Of a stretch of 18,614 nucleotides of DNA, positions 7,603-14,418 are shown in pieces. Under the pieces are notes generated by a model. That model had not been told where the DNA came from. It did no database searches and saw only the letters and a program-made list of their open reading frames with translations. Source of the stretch: CAYQDF01 sp964416175 (GTDB lineage Bacteria; Chloroflexota; Anaerolineae; Anaerolineales; UBA4823). The stretch spans positions 1-18,614 of the forward strand of contig CAYQDF010000058.1 in the NCBI GenBank assembly GCA_964416175.1. The letters run 5' to 3'. How positions within the stretch are numbered: the stretch's first letter is position 1; the number at the start of each line of letters is the position of its first letter. A program made the translations under genes and the position numbers.

Positions 7603-9021
7603 GTGGACCTCTTCGACCATGCCCTGCACGAACGCATGAAGACGGAAGCGCCCCTGGCTGCGCGCATGCGCCCGCGCACGCTAGACGAGTTCGTCGGGCA
7701 GGAGGAGATCGTCGGGCCAGGCAAGCTGTTGCGCCGCGCCATCGAAACCGACCGGCTATTCTCCTCCATCATCCTGTGGGGACCTCCAGGGACCGGCAAG
7801 ACCACCCTGGCGATGGTCATCGCCAACCAGACCAGGTCGCACTTCGACACGCTCTCGGCGGTCCTGGCCGGCAAGGCGGAGCTCAAAGAGGTCATCGATA
7901 AAGCCATCGAGCGGCGGCGGCTTTACGGCCAGCGGACGATCCTCTTCGTGGACGAGGTGCACCGCTGGAACAAGGCTCAGCAGGATGCGCTCCTGCCGCA
8001 CGTCGAGAACGGCGCCGTCGTGTTGATTGGCGCCACCACGGAAAACCCCTACTTCGAGGTGATCGGCGCGCTGGTCTCCCGCTCGCGCGTCTTCCAGCTC
8101 CGCCCACTCGAAGATAAGGACGTGCGCCTGATCCTGGAACGGGCGCTCCAGGACCCCGAGCGCGGATACGGAAAGCTCAAGGTAAGAATCGATGAGGCCG
8201 CCCTCGAGCACCTGATTCGTGTGGCTGGCGGCGATGCTCGCAACGCGCTGAACGCCCTGGAGCTGGCCGTGGAGAGCACGCCCCCAGACGAGAAAGAACA
8301 GATCCGCATCACCCTGGAAGTTGCCCAGGAATCGATCCAGCGCCGCGCGGTGCTCTACGACAAGGATGGCGACGCCCACTACGACACCATCTCCGCCTTC
8401 ATCAAGTCAATCCGCGGATCCGATCCGGACGCCGCCCTGTATTGGCTCGCCAAGATGCTCTACGCCGGAGAAGATCCGCGCTTCATCCTGCGCCGCCTGA
8501 TTATCCTGGCTGGCGAGGATATCGGCCTGGGGGACCCGCTTGGGATGGTCGTGGCGTCTGCTGCCGCCCAGGCATTCGATTACGTCGGCCTGCCGGAGGG
8601 GATATACCCGATCGTCGAAGCCACGCTGTACCTGGCTACTGCCCCCAAATCGAACTCCGCTGGCGCTTACTTCAAAGCCTTCCAGCGCATCGAACAGGAA
8701 GGCATCATCCAGGTTCCCCAGCACCTGCAGGATGCCACGCGGGACGCGCAGGCGCTGGGCCATGGGAAGGGGTATCAATACCCGCACGAGAGCCCGGACC
8801 ACTTCTTGCCCCAGCAGTACCTGCCCAAGGAGCTCCTGGGCACCTATTTCTATCAACCCTCCGAGCAGGGGTACGAAGCCCAGGTCAAAGAGCGCCTGGC
8901 CCGCTGGCGTGAGGCGCAGCGGCTGGCCCTGGGGATCACCCGCGCAGAAGAAATCCCTGACCTGCCCCAGGAGACCATCCAGGAGATCAAGCACAAGCAT
9001 AAGCCATCGACAACGTTCTGA
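7603..9021 (+). CDS. rarA: RarA/MgsA family AAA+ ATPase (replication-associated recombination protein)
   Basis: A 472-residue DNA-dependent AAA+ ATPase that acts at stalled replication forks, related to clamp loaders (RarA, MgsA, WRNIP1). Marks: the N-terminus MDLFDHALHERMKTEAPLAA and RPRTLDEFVGQ match the family start. Walker A GPPGTGKT (60-67), Walker B ILFVDEVH (113-120), sensor 1 GATTENP (143-149), an arginine-finger region SRSRVF (159-164) and sensor 2 GGDARNALNALE are all present. The C-terminal tetramerisation/MgsA region is also present, including GEDIGLGDP. The length is normal. The start is GTG 7603; this gives the family N-terminus, although the SD is weak and the 5' leader may be very short. 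It is followed on the same strand by three genes of a conserved set. Confidence 0.95.
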   Translation: MDLFDHALHERMKTEAPLAARMRPRTLDEFVGQEEIVGPGKLLRRAIETDRLFSSIILWGPPGTGKTTLAMVIANQTRSHFDTLSAVLAGKAELKEVIDKAIERRRLYGQRTILFVDEVHRWNKAQQDALLPHVENGAVVLIGATTENPYFEVIGALVSRSRVFQLRPLEDKDVRLILERALQDPERGYGKLKVRIDEAALEHLIRVAGGDARNALNALELAVESTPPDEKEQIRITLEVAQESIQRRAVLYDKDGDAHYDTISAFIKSIRGSDPDAALYWLAKMLYAGEDPRFILRRLIILAGEDIGLGDPLGMVVASAAAQAFDYVGLPEGIYPIVEATLYLATAPKSNSAGAYFKAFQRIEQEGIIQVPQHLQDATRDAQALGHGKGYQYPHESPDHFLPQQYLPKELLGTYFYQPSEQGYEAQVKERLARWREAQRLALGITRAEEIPDLPQETIQEIKHKHKPSTTF

Positions 9022-9022
9022 G

Positions 9023-9047
9023 GTTCAAACGATTGAACGTTCGATCG
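9023..9047. promoter_or_regulatory. Two overlapping palindromes after rarA
   Basis: GTTCAAACGATTGAAC (9023-9038) has a perfect 6-bp stem and a 4-base loop. CGATTGAACGTTCGATCG (9030-9047) is palindromic in 16 of 18 positions and shares the TTGAAC half. The two RNA hairpins exclude each other. No T run follows, so this is not a standard terminator. It may be an operator or mRNA processing site in the 52-bp gap before the phosphatase gene. Confidence 0.35.
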
Positions 9048-9073
9048 CTGGGCTTTAACCTTCGAGTCCCGCC

Positions 9074-9691
9074 ATGCCTGTCTTCCTTCTGATCCGCCAT
9101 GGAGAAAACGATTACGTGAAAAAGGGCCGCCTGCCAGGCCGCCTGCCGGGAGTCCATCTGAATGAACGGGGGCGCGCTCAGGCTAAAGTGCTCGCTGAAA
9201 AATTGAAAGATGCCCCGGTGAAGGCAATCTACAGCAGCCCCCTCGACCGGGCCTTGGAAACCGCGCAGCCCATCGCCGATGTGTTGAATCTGCCAGTCGT
9301 CCCCCGTGAGGGCCTGACTGAGACCGACGTGGGAGAATGGCAGGAGAGATCCCTCAAGAGCCTGCGCCGGTTGAAGGTCTGGCGCGGCGTGCAGTATGCT
9401 CCTTCCCAGTTCCGCTTCCCGGGAGGCGAGGGGTTCGCCGATGCACAGGAGCGCATCCGCCGTGAGATCGACGTCCTGCGCGCACAGCACGATCCGAAAG
9501 ACCTGGTCGTGTGCGTTACCCACGCTGATCCTATCAAACTGGCGGTCGCATTCTATATCGGCCTTCCGTTGGACATGTTTCAGCGCCTGAACGTGTCCCC
9601 GGCGTCGATCACAGCCCTGATGGTCAGCGACCACGGGAGCAGCCTGCTCAATTTGAATTATGATATTTCTTTAAACTTCTCCAAACGGTGA
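9074..9691 (+). CDS. Histidine phosphatase family protein (MSMEG_4193-like)
   Basis: A 205-residue phosphoglycerate-mutase-like phosphatase. The phospho-acceptor motif is LIRHGE (His9). Further marks are YSSPLDRALETA (53-64), with the conserved Arg59, the family DVGEWQ segment (85-90), and the second catalytic His150 in CVTHADPIK. Soluble and cytoplasmic, of normal length. The order phosphatase, DUF3090, SCO1664-like matches a three-gene set described from mycobacteria and streptomycetes (MSMEG_4193 type). The substrate of this subgroup is not known to me. ATG 9074 lacks a good SD. The gene lies 52 bp after rarA, so co-transcription is plausible. Confidence 0.88.
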   Translation: MPVFLLIRHGENDYVKKGRLPGRLPGVHLNERGRAQAKVLAEKLKDAPVKAIYSSPLDRALETAQPIADVLNLPVVPREGLTETDVGEWQERSLKSLRRLKVWRGVQYAPSQFRFPGGEGFADAQERIRREIDVLRAQHDPKDLVVCVTHADPIKLAVAFYIGLPLDMFQRLNVSPASITALMVSDHGSSLLNLNYDISLNFSKR

Positions 9692-9694
9692 TTC

Positions 9695-9703
9695 TGGTAT
9701 ACT
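9695..9703 (+). promoter_or_regulatory. Candidate extended -10 promoter before the DUF3090 gene
   Basis: TGGTATACT (9695-9703) is an extended -10 (TG, one base, TATACT) just after the phosphatase stop. Transcription from about 9710 would leave a leader of about 22 nt before the DUF3090 ATG. The -35 region is weak, which extended -10 promoters tolerate. Sequence match only. Confidence 0.4.
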
Positions 9704-9732
9704 AACCCGCGGATCACCCCGGTGGAGTGACA

Positions 9733-10260
9733 ATGCCGTCTGTAGAAATCGACCTGCGACCCGTCTCGCACATCCTCGCCGACGCAATCGGCCCGCCAGG
9801 GAAACGCGTCTTCTACATCCAGGGCTGGCAGGGCGATCGAACCGTGACCCTGATCGTCGAAAAATTCCAGATCCAGTCGCTGGCGATCGGTCTCGAACAA
9901 TTTCTCCTCGAGATCCAGCAGAAATACCCCGGGCTTTCCGAAGCCGCCGGGGATTACGACGAAGAACAGATGCACATCCACCCGCCTGTAGACCCCCTCT
10001 TCCGGGTCGGCGAGCTTGGCCTGGGGTATGACCCGGAGAACGACCTGGTCATCCTCGTCGCACGCGAGCTGGTCGAGGAGGGGAAGGACGCCGAGTCGGC
10101 GGGGGTCGTTCGGTTCTGGTGCACCCGCTCGCAGCTGCGCGCGATGAGCCGGTGGGGGATCGAAATGGCCTCGCGCGGGCGCCCCCACTGCCCACAATGC
10201 GGCGAGCCGATGGACCCAGAGGGCCACTTTTGCGCCAAGAAAAATGGGCACATGCACTGA
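9733..10260 (+). CDS. DUF3090 family protein
   Basis: A 175-residue soluble protein of unknown function. Recognised by overall pattern: a strand-rich N-terminus ending in GKRVFYIQGWQGDRTVTLIVEK, a middle FRVGELGLGYDPENDLVILVARE, and a C-terminal zinc-ribbon-like end CPQCGEPMDPEGHFCAKKNGH, where Cys-x2-Cys is followed by His and Cys. The start ATG 9733 has GGTGGAG five bases upstream; a GTG two codons earlier overlaps that SD. It is the middle member of the phosphatase/DUF3090/SCO1664 set. The family's constant company with a phosphatase and a kinase-like protein suggests one pathway, but its activity is unknown. Confidence 0.88.
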   Translation: MPSVEIDLRPVSHILADAIGPPGKRVFYIQGWQGDRTVTLIVEKFQIQSLAIGLEQFLLEIQQKYPGLSEAAGDYDEEQMHIHPPVDPLFRVGELGLGYDPENDLVILVARELVEEGKDAESAGVVRFWCTRSQLRAMSRWGIEMASRGRPHCPQCGEPMDPEGHFCAKKNGHMH

Positions 10261-10345
10261 GCCGTGGCTATTCAGCGCCTCAGCGAGCCAGCGAATCGTC
10301 CATTCCTGATACCAACCGGTCCGTTCAATCTCCAGTCTGATACGC

Positions 10346-11071
10346 ATGTCAACCGAAGATGAGGCGACCCTGGCCACCCTCGAGCGAGGCGAGATCACCA
10401 TCACGGGGGAATTCCTCTGGGGCTCGAATTACACCTTCGCGGTTGAAGTGAAAGATGCGGTTATGCGACTGCCGGCTGTGTATAAGCCGACCCGGGGCGA
10501 ACGCCCCCTCTGGGACTTCCCCCGGGCGAGCCTCGCCCGGCGGGAGACGGCTGCCTACCTGGTGAGCGAAGCGCTCGGATGGCGGCTCGTCCCTCCGACC
10601 GTCTACCGCGAAGACGGCCCGCTCGGACCTGGATCGCTGCAGCTTTATATCGAGCACGATCCCGAAAACCATTACTTCAACTTCACCTCGGAAGAACGCC
10701 AGCGCCTCCGCCCGGTGGTGCTCTTCGACCTGCTGATCAACAACGCAGACCGCAAGGGGAGCCACGTGCTGATGGACAGAGAGAATCACGTGTGGTTGAT
10801 CGACCACGGCATCTGCTTCCACCGCGAGGACAAGCTGCGGACGGTGATTTGGGACTTCAGCGGCGAACCCATCCCCGAAGCGCTGTGCAGCGCGCTGAGC
10901 GACCTGGAGAGGCGCCTTGCACCTGGTAGCGAGCTGTTCGACCTCCTGAAGCGCTACCTCAGCCGCGACGAAATCGAGGCGCTAAGGATGCGAGCCCAAC
11001 GCCTGGTGGCGAGCGGGCGATTCCCGAACCCCCACCCGAACCGGCGCCCCTACCCCTGGCCGCCAATATGA
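10346..11071 (+). CDS. SCO1664 family protein (PI3/4-kinase-like fold)
   Basis: A 241-residue soluble protein. The family has distant likeness to phosphatidylinositol 3-/4-kinases and HipA-type kinases. Visible kinase-like points: Lys47 in VYKP followed by the GERPLWDFP loop, ARRETAAYLVSEALGW (64-79), the catalytic-loop-like LINNADRKGSHVLMD (130-144) and the metal-binding-like LIDHGICFH (151-159, Asp153). The C-terminus RRPYPWPPI is typical of the family. The start ATG 10346 has no good SD, and no better upstream ATG is seen. It is the last gene of the three-gene set, 85 bp after DUF3090. Phosphotransfer activity and substrate are not established. Confidence 0.88.
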   Translation: MSTEDEATLATLERGEITITGEFLWGSNYTFAVEVKDAVMRLPAVYKPTRGERPLWDFPRASLARRETAAYLVSEALGWRLVPPTVYREDGPLGPGSLQLYIEHDPENHYFNFTSEERQRLRPVVLFDLLINNADRKGSHVLMDRENHVWLIDHGICFHREDKLRTVIWDFSGEPIPEALCSALSDLERRLAPGSELFDLLKRYLSRDEIEALRMRAQRLVASGRFPNPHPNRRPYPWPPI

Positions 11072-11080
11072 AGAATGTTC

Positions 11081-11172
11081 GAAGGTGATCTCAAAATTGG
11101 GTTGTTGTGGTTTTTTTCAGCGGCGGAGCTGCTGATAAACACCACCCTCCCTTTATTTTTGAAATAGCTTCC
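11081..11172. repeat. Dispersed imperfect palindrome, copy B
   Basis: The same architecture as the copy at 6659-6751. The left arm is GAAGGTGATCTCAAAAT then GGGTTGTTGTGG. The right arm is CACCACCCTCC then TTATTTTTGAAATAGCTTC. The centre, CAGCGGCGGAGCTGCTG, can form a hairpin. The arms align in the same orientation as copy A, but the central GC motif is closer to the reverse complement of that in copy A. No open reading frame. It ends 21 bp before the homoserine dehydrogenase start, so it would lie in that gene's 5' leader or promoter. Confidence 0.7.
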
Positions 11173-11193
11173 AGGAAGATAAACGGAGACCTC

Positions 11194-12234
11194 ATGCCTC
11201 ATTGCAACCTTGCCCTGCTGGGATTTGGGAATGTGGGTCAGGCGCTGGCGCGCCTGCTCCTCCGCAAGAGAGAAGATCTGCGCACGGCGTATAACCTGAC
11301 CTTCAGCGTCACCGGCATCGCCACCGGTTCGCACGGCGCGGCTGTCGATCCGAACGGCATCGAATTGGAAAGGGTGCTCCGCACCCTCTCCGAGAAGAAG
11401 GGGGCATCCTGGCGGCTGGAGCATTTATCTGTCCAGCCAGCCCCGGCAGATGCATTCGAGTTCATCCGCCGCTGCGGCTCCGATGTGCTTTTCGAGAACA
11501 CGTCTGTAAATTATGAGAGCGGGCAGCCGGCTGTTGACCACCTGAAGGCAGCGCTGGAACTGGGAATGCACGCGATCACCGCTAACAAAGGACCCGTGGT
11601 CCACGCTTTCGCGGAGCTGACCGCCCTGGCAGCCGCCCGGGGGGTGAAGTTTTATTTCGAGTCAGCCGTTATGGATGGGGCGCCGATCTTCTCCCTGTTC
11701 CGGGAGGCGCTTCCAGCTGCCTCGCTGCGCGCTTTCAAGGGAGTGCTCAACTCGACCACCAACCTGATCCTGACGCGCATGGAGGCAGGGGAAAGCTTCG
11801 AAGCGGCAGTCGCCTATGCGCAGGAGATCGGCGTTGCCGAGACCGACCCCAGCGGGGACGTCGACGGATGGGATGCTGCCGTCAAGGTCGCGGCTATGGT
11901 CACCGTCTTAATGGGCATCCCGCTCAAACCGGGTGCTGTGGAGCGCAGGGGGATCCGCAGCATCACACCGGCCGAGATCCAGCGCGCCCGCCAGGAAGGT
12001 AAACGCTGGAAGCTGATCTGCACCGCCGAGCGAGAGGGGGGCGGCGTGCGGGCTCAGGTAGCCCCTGAGATGGTCAGTCCGGATTCGCCGCTTTTCCACG
12101 TGACAGGCACGACCAGCATCGTCCAGTTCGAGACGGATGTCCTGGGCCGGTTGTCGGTGATCGAGGAAAACCCCGGACCGGACACCACCGCCTATGGGTT
12201 ATTGGCAGATTTCCTCAACGCCGTTCGGGGATGA
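11194..12234 (+). CDS. hom: Homoserine dehydrogenase, short form without ACT domain
   Basis: A 346-residue enzyme of the aspartate pathway reducing aspartate semialdehyde to homoserine with NAD(P)H, leading to threonine and methionine. Marks: the N-terminal Rossmann motif LLGFGNVG (8-15), ENTSVNY (101-107), TANKGPVV (129-136), the substrate-domain motif FKGVLNSTTNLIL (181-193), and ETDPSGDVDGWDAAVKVA (216-233) with the likely catalytic Asp227 and Lys231. The classical enzyme of about 430 residues adds a C-terminal ACT domain for threonine feedback; it is absent here. ATG 11194 follows GGAG with good spacing and starts directly at the Rossmann strand. An upstream in-frame extension runs through the repeat and is rejected. 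No other threonine genes are nearby. Confidence 0.87.
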   Translation: MPHCNLALLGFGNVGQALARLLLRKREDLRTAYNLTFSVTGIATGSHGAAVDPNGIELERVLRTLSEKKGASWRLEHLSVQPAPADAFEFIRRCGSDVLFENTSVNYESGQPAVDHLKAALELGMHAITANKGPVVHAFAELTALAAARGVKFYFESAVMDGAPIFSLFREALPAASLRAFKGVLNSTTNLILTRMEAGESFEAAVAYAQEIGVAETDPSGDVDGWDAAVKVAAMVTVLMGIPLKPGAVERRGIRSITPAEIQRARQEGKRWKLICTAEREGGGVRAQVAPEMVSPDSPLFHVTGTTSIVQFETDVLGRLSVIEENPGPDTTAYGLLADFLNAVRG

Positions 12235-12506
12235 ACGCGAAAATCACGAAATACGCGAAATTACGCAAAAAGGGGGGAGGAGAAGAGCCCAGGATCCTGC
12301 CCTGAAATTGCTGGATATCCCGTTGCAACTGAGCTTGGTACAGCGAACTTATTCATGACAATCGTCGCGGAATTTTATGGTTAAGGTCATTGCATTTCGC
12401 TTCATTTTTATGTAATTTAATAAACTGTATCGCATCAATATCATTGCGCGGATCGCACCGATCTTTCGGGATGTTGCCCTGTGTTCTATTTTAGGAGGGT
12501 TTAGCG
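12235..12506. other. Noncoding gap with a short tandem repeat and candidate promoter
   Basis: 12236-12272 holds four imperfect 9-10 bp units of the form CGCGAAAT(A): CGCGAAAAT, CACGAAATA, CGCGAAATTA, CGCAAAAAG. A perfect palindrome CAGGATCCTG lies at 12290-12299. The rest turns AT-rich before the CoA-transferase operon. A possible promoter is TTGCAT (12390-12395), a 17-base spacer and TAATTT (12413-12418); the -10 match is weak. No coding potential was seen. Confidence 0.4.
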
Positions 12507-13490
12507 ATGCATGTCATCCAATCCGGCATCGGGCCGATGATCCAGCCATTGGACATGAACGCCTTCCGCGAGTGGAACCGCCAGAAGCCGAAGGCGTTAA
12601 TCGACAAGCGCATGAGCGAAGCAGAGGCGGTGAGCGAGTTCGTCCATGACGGCGATTACATCGGCACCGAGCTCTACGGCACGGTGCGCTGTCCCATGTC
12701 GCTCGTCAACGAGATCGTCCGCCAGGGGAAGAAGGACCTGCGCATTGCCGGCCAGGGTGTGTTTGAGCTGGACATGCTCCTGGCGGCCGGCCTGGTCAAG
12801 GCGCTCGACATCACCTACATCGGGCTGGAGGTGTACGGCGTCTCCAACGCCCTGCGGCGGGAGGTGGAAAGCGGACGGGTCGAGACCTGCGTCGAGTGGT
12901 CCAACGCCTCGATCGCCTGGCGATTCAAAGCCGCCGCCATGGGGGTACCCTTCATCCCGGTGCGGTCCATGCTGGGGACGGACACGCTGAAATACAGCGC
13001 CGCCAAGGTGGTCGAGTGCCCCTTCACGGGGGATCCCATCTGCCTGCTCCCGGCGCTCGTCCTGGATGTTGGGTTAATCCACGTGCACCGCGCCGATAGG
13101 TACGGCAACGCCCAGATCGACGGGATCAGCGGGTTCGCCGCCGAGCTGGCGCGGGCTTCAAAACGGTTGATCATCAGCGCCGAGCAGATCGTGGACTGCG
13201 AGGAGTTTCGCTGCCACCCCGACCGCACCATCATCCCATACTACCTCGTCGATGCGGTCGTCTACGCGCCTTTTGGCTCTCACCCGGGCGAGATGTGCTA
13301 CCAGTACCGGCGCGACGAAAGCCAGATCCGGGAATGGGTCGAGGCATCGGCAGACCCGGAGGGAGCGAAGGCCTACCTGGATAAGTACATCTATGGGGTC
13401 AAGGACCACCGGGAGTACCTGGAAATGATCGGCTGGGATCGCCTGAACAGCCTGCGCACCGGAGGTTTTGATGAGCAGCCCTGCTTCTAG
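12507..13490 (+). CDS. CoA-transferase family I, alpha subunit (glutaconate CoA-transferase GctA-like)
   Basis: A 327-residue subunit A of a family I CoA-transferase. These move CoA between a carboxylic acid and an acyl-CoA. Marks: KRMSEAEAVSEFVHDGDYIG (33-53 region), AGQGVFELDMLLAAGLVK, GVPFIPVRSMLGTD, and the strongly conserved HVHRADRYGNAQIDG (about 190-204). ATG 12507 follows AGGAGGG seven bases upstream. The beta subunit gene overlaps its end by 20 bp, so the pair is coupled. The closest types by appearance are GctA and the IpdA-like ring-opening hydrolases; sequence alone does not choose between them. The substrate is unknown. Confidence 0.87.
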   Translation: MHVIQSGIGPMIQPLDMNAFREWNRQKPKALIDKRMSEAEAVSEFVHDGDYIGTELYGTVRCPMSLVNEIVRQGKKDLRIAGQGVFELDMLLAAGLVKALDITYIGLEVYGVSNALRREVESGRVETCVEWSNASIAWRFKAAAMGVPFIPVRSMLGTDTLKYSAAKVVECPFTGDPICLLPALVLDVGLIHVHRADRYGNAQIDGISGFAAELARASKRLIISAEQIVDCEEFRCHPDRTIIPYYLVDAVVYAPFGSHPGEMCYQYRRDESQIREWVEASADPEGAKAYLDKYIYGVKDHREYLEMIGWDRLNSLRTGGFDEQPCF

Positions 13491-14247
13491 CAGCTACAAC
13501 CCGACGGAACTCCTGATCTGCACCGCGGCGAGATTGATGACCGACAACACAACTGCGTTCATCGGCACCGGCATCCCGATGCTGGCTGCGTCCCTGGCGC
13601 AGCGCATGCACGCTCCCAACCTGGTGACAGTCTTCGAGTTCGGAGGCACCGGCGCCATCCTGGAAGAGCTCCCGCTGGCGGTGGGTGGGGAGTGCACCTT
13701 CCACCGCGCCCTCTCGGCGACCGGCATCTGCGACGTGGTGGAGACTGCCCAGCGCGGCTTCATCGAGTACGGATTCCTGGGCGGGGCGCAGATCGATCCA
13801 TACGGCAATCTCAACAGCACCGTGATTGGCGATCACGACCACCCCAGGGTGCGCCTGCCGGGAAGCGGGGGCGCCAATGACGTCGGCTCGCACTGCTGGC
13901 AGACGATCGCCATTATGCGCCATGACCGGCGCCGCTTCGTGGAGAAGGTGGACTTTATCACGACGCCCGGCTACCTGACCGGGCCGGGGGCGCGCGAAGC
14001 CGCCGGGCTGCCGCCGGGGACAGGCCCCTACCGGGTCGTAAGCAACCTGGCGGTCCTCGGCTACCACCCGGAGGGCAAGCGGATGATGCTCCTGGCCACC
14101 CAGCCGGGGGTCACGGTCGAGGAAGTGATCGAGAATACGGGATTTGAGTTGTTGATCGCAGATCGGGTGGAGGAGAACCCGCCACCAACCGCTGAGGAGC
14201 TGCGGATCCTCCGGGAAGAGGTGGATAAAAATCGGCTGTATATTTAA
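13471..14247 (+). CDS. CoA-transferase family I, beta subunit (GctB-like)
   Basis: A 258-residue subunit B of the same enzyme. The start ATG 13471 has GGAGG (13461-13465) five bases upstream, inside the end of the alpha gene. Marks: FIGTGIPMLAASLAQR (30-45), VFEFGGTGAI (54-63) with Glu56 at the place of the catalytic glutamate of GctB, GGAQIDPYGNLNST, LPGSGGANDVGS, and the late TPGYLTGPGAREAAGLPPG and VSNLAVLGYHPEGKRMMLL segments. Having this Glu argues for true CoA transfer rather than the glutamate-less IpdB type. The gene faces the thiolase gene convergently. A thiolase partner is common for 3-oxoacid or dicarboxylate CoA pathways, but the specific pathway is inference. Confidence 0.87.
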   Translation: MSSPASSSYNPTELLICTAARLMTDNTTAFIGTGIPMLAASLAQRMHAPNLVTVFEFGGTGAILEELPLAVGGECTFHRALSATGICDVVETAQRGFIEYGFLGGAQIDPYGNLNSTVIGDHDHPRVRLPGSGGANDVGSHCWQTIAIMRHDRRRFVEKVDFITTPGYLTGPGAREAAGLPPGTGPYRVVSNLAVLGYHPEGKRMMLLATQPGVTVEEVIENTGFELLIADRVEENPPPTAEELRILREEVDKNRLYI

Positions 14248-14418
14248 CGCGATACCAACTAGCAGGCAGCCGTCCGGGCTGAGGGTCGGCGATTCCAGAG
14301 AGGGATCAAAGCCGTGGACGAGTTTCTTGCTGGCGGCATCATAGACATCCACGCCGCCATAGCTTTCGGTGAATGCCAGGCGGCTGCCGTCCGCTTGAAT
14401 CCAAACTGTAATCAGCAA
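14248..14418 (-). pseudogene. Remnant of a WD40/TolB-like beta-propeller gene
   Basis: Between the convergent CoA-transferase and thiolase genes the minus strand encodes about 57 residues that read like propeller blades: QADGSRLAFTES, GGVDVYDAASKKLVHGFD and TLSPDGCLLVG. The SPDG and ADGSRLAF phrases are typical of WD40 or TolB-type repeats. It has no start of its own with an SD. It begins in frame directly after the thiolase TGA and runs into antisense of the CoA-transferase end. It is most likely a leftover piece of a larger propeller gene cut on both sides. Expression is not expected except by stop-codon readthrough. Confidence 0.7.

Noticed and set aside
7756..8379. Minus-strand frame of 207 codons inside rarA
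   Set aside because: A shadow of a highly conserved AAA+ gene at high GC, with no domain or SD of its own.
11107..11193. Upstream extension of the homoserine dehydrogenase reading frame
   Set aside because: It runs through the palindromic repeat. ATG 11194 has a good SD and begins at the Rossmann strand.
13399..14247. Most of a 339-codon minus-strand frame under the CoA-transferase beta gene
   Set aside because: Only the part outside that gene (14248-14418) looks like protein. The rest is antisense of conserved CoA-transferase sequence.
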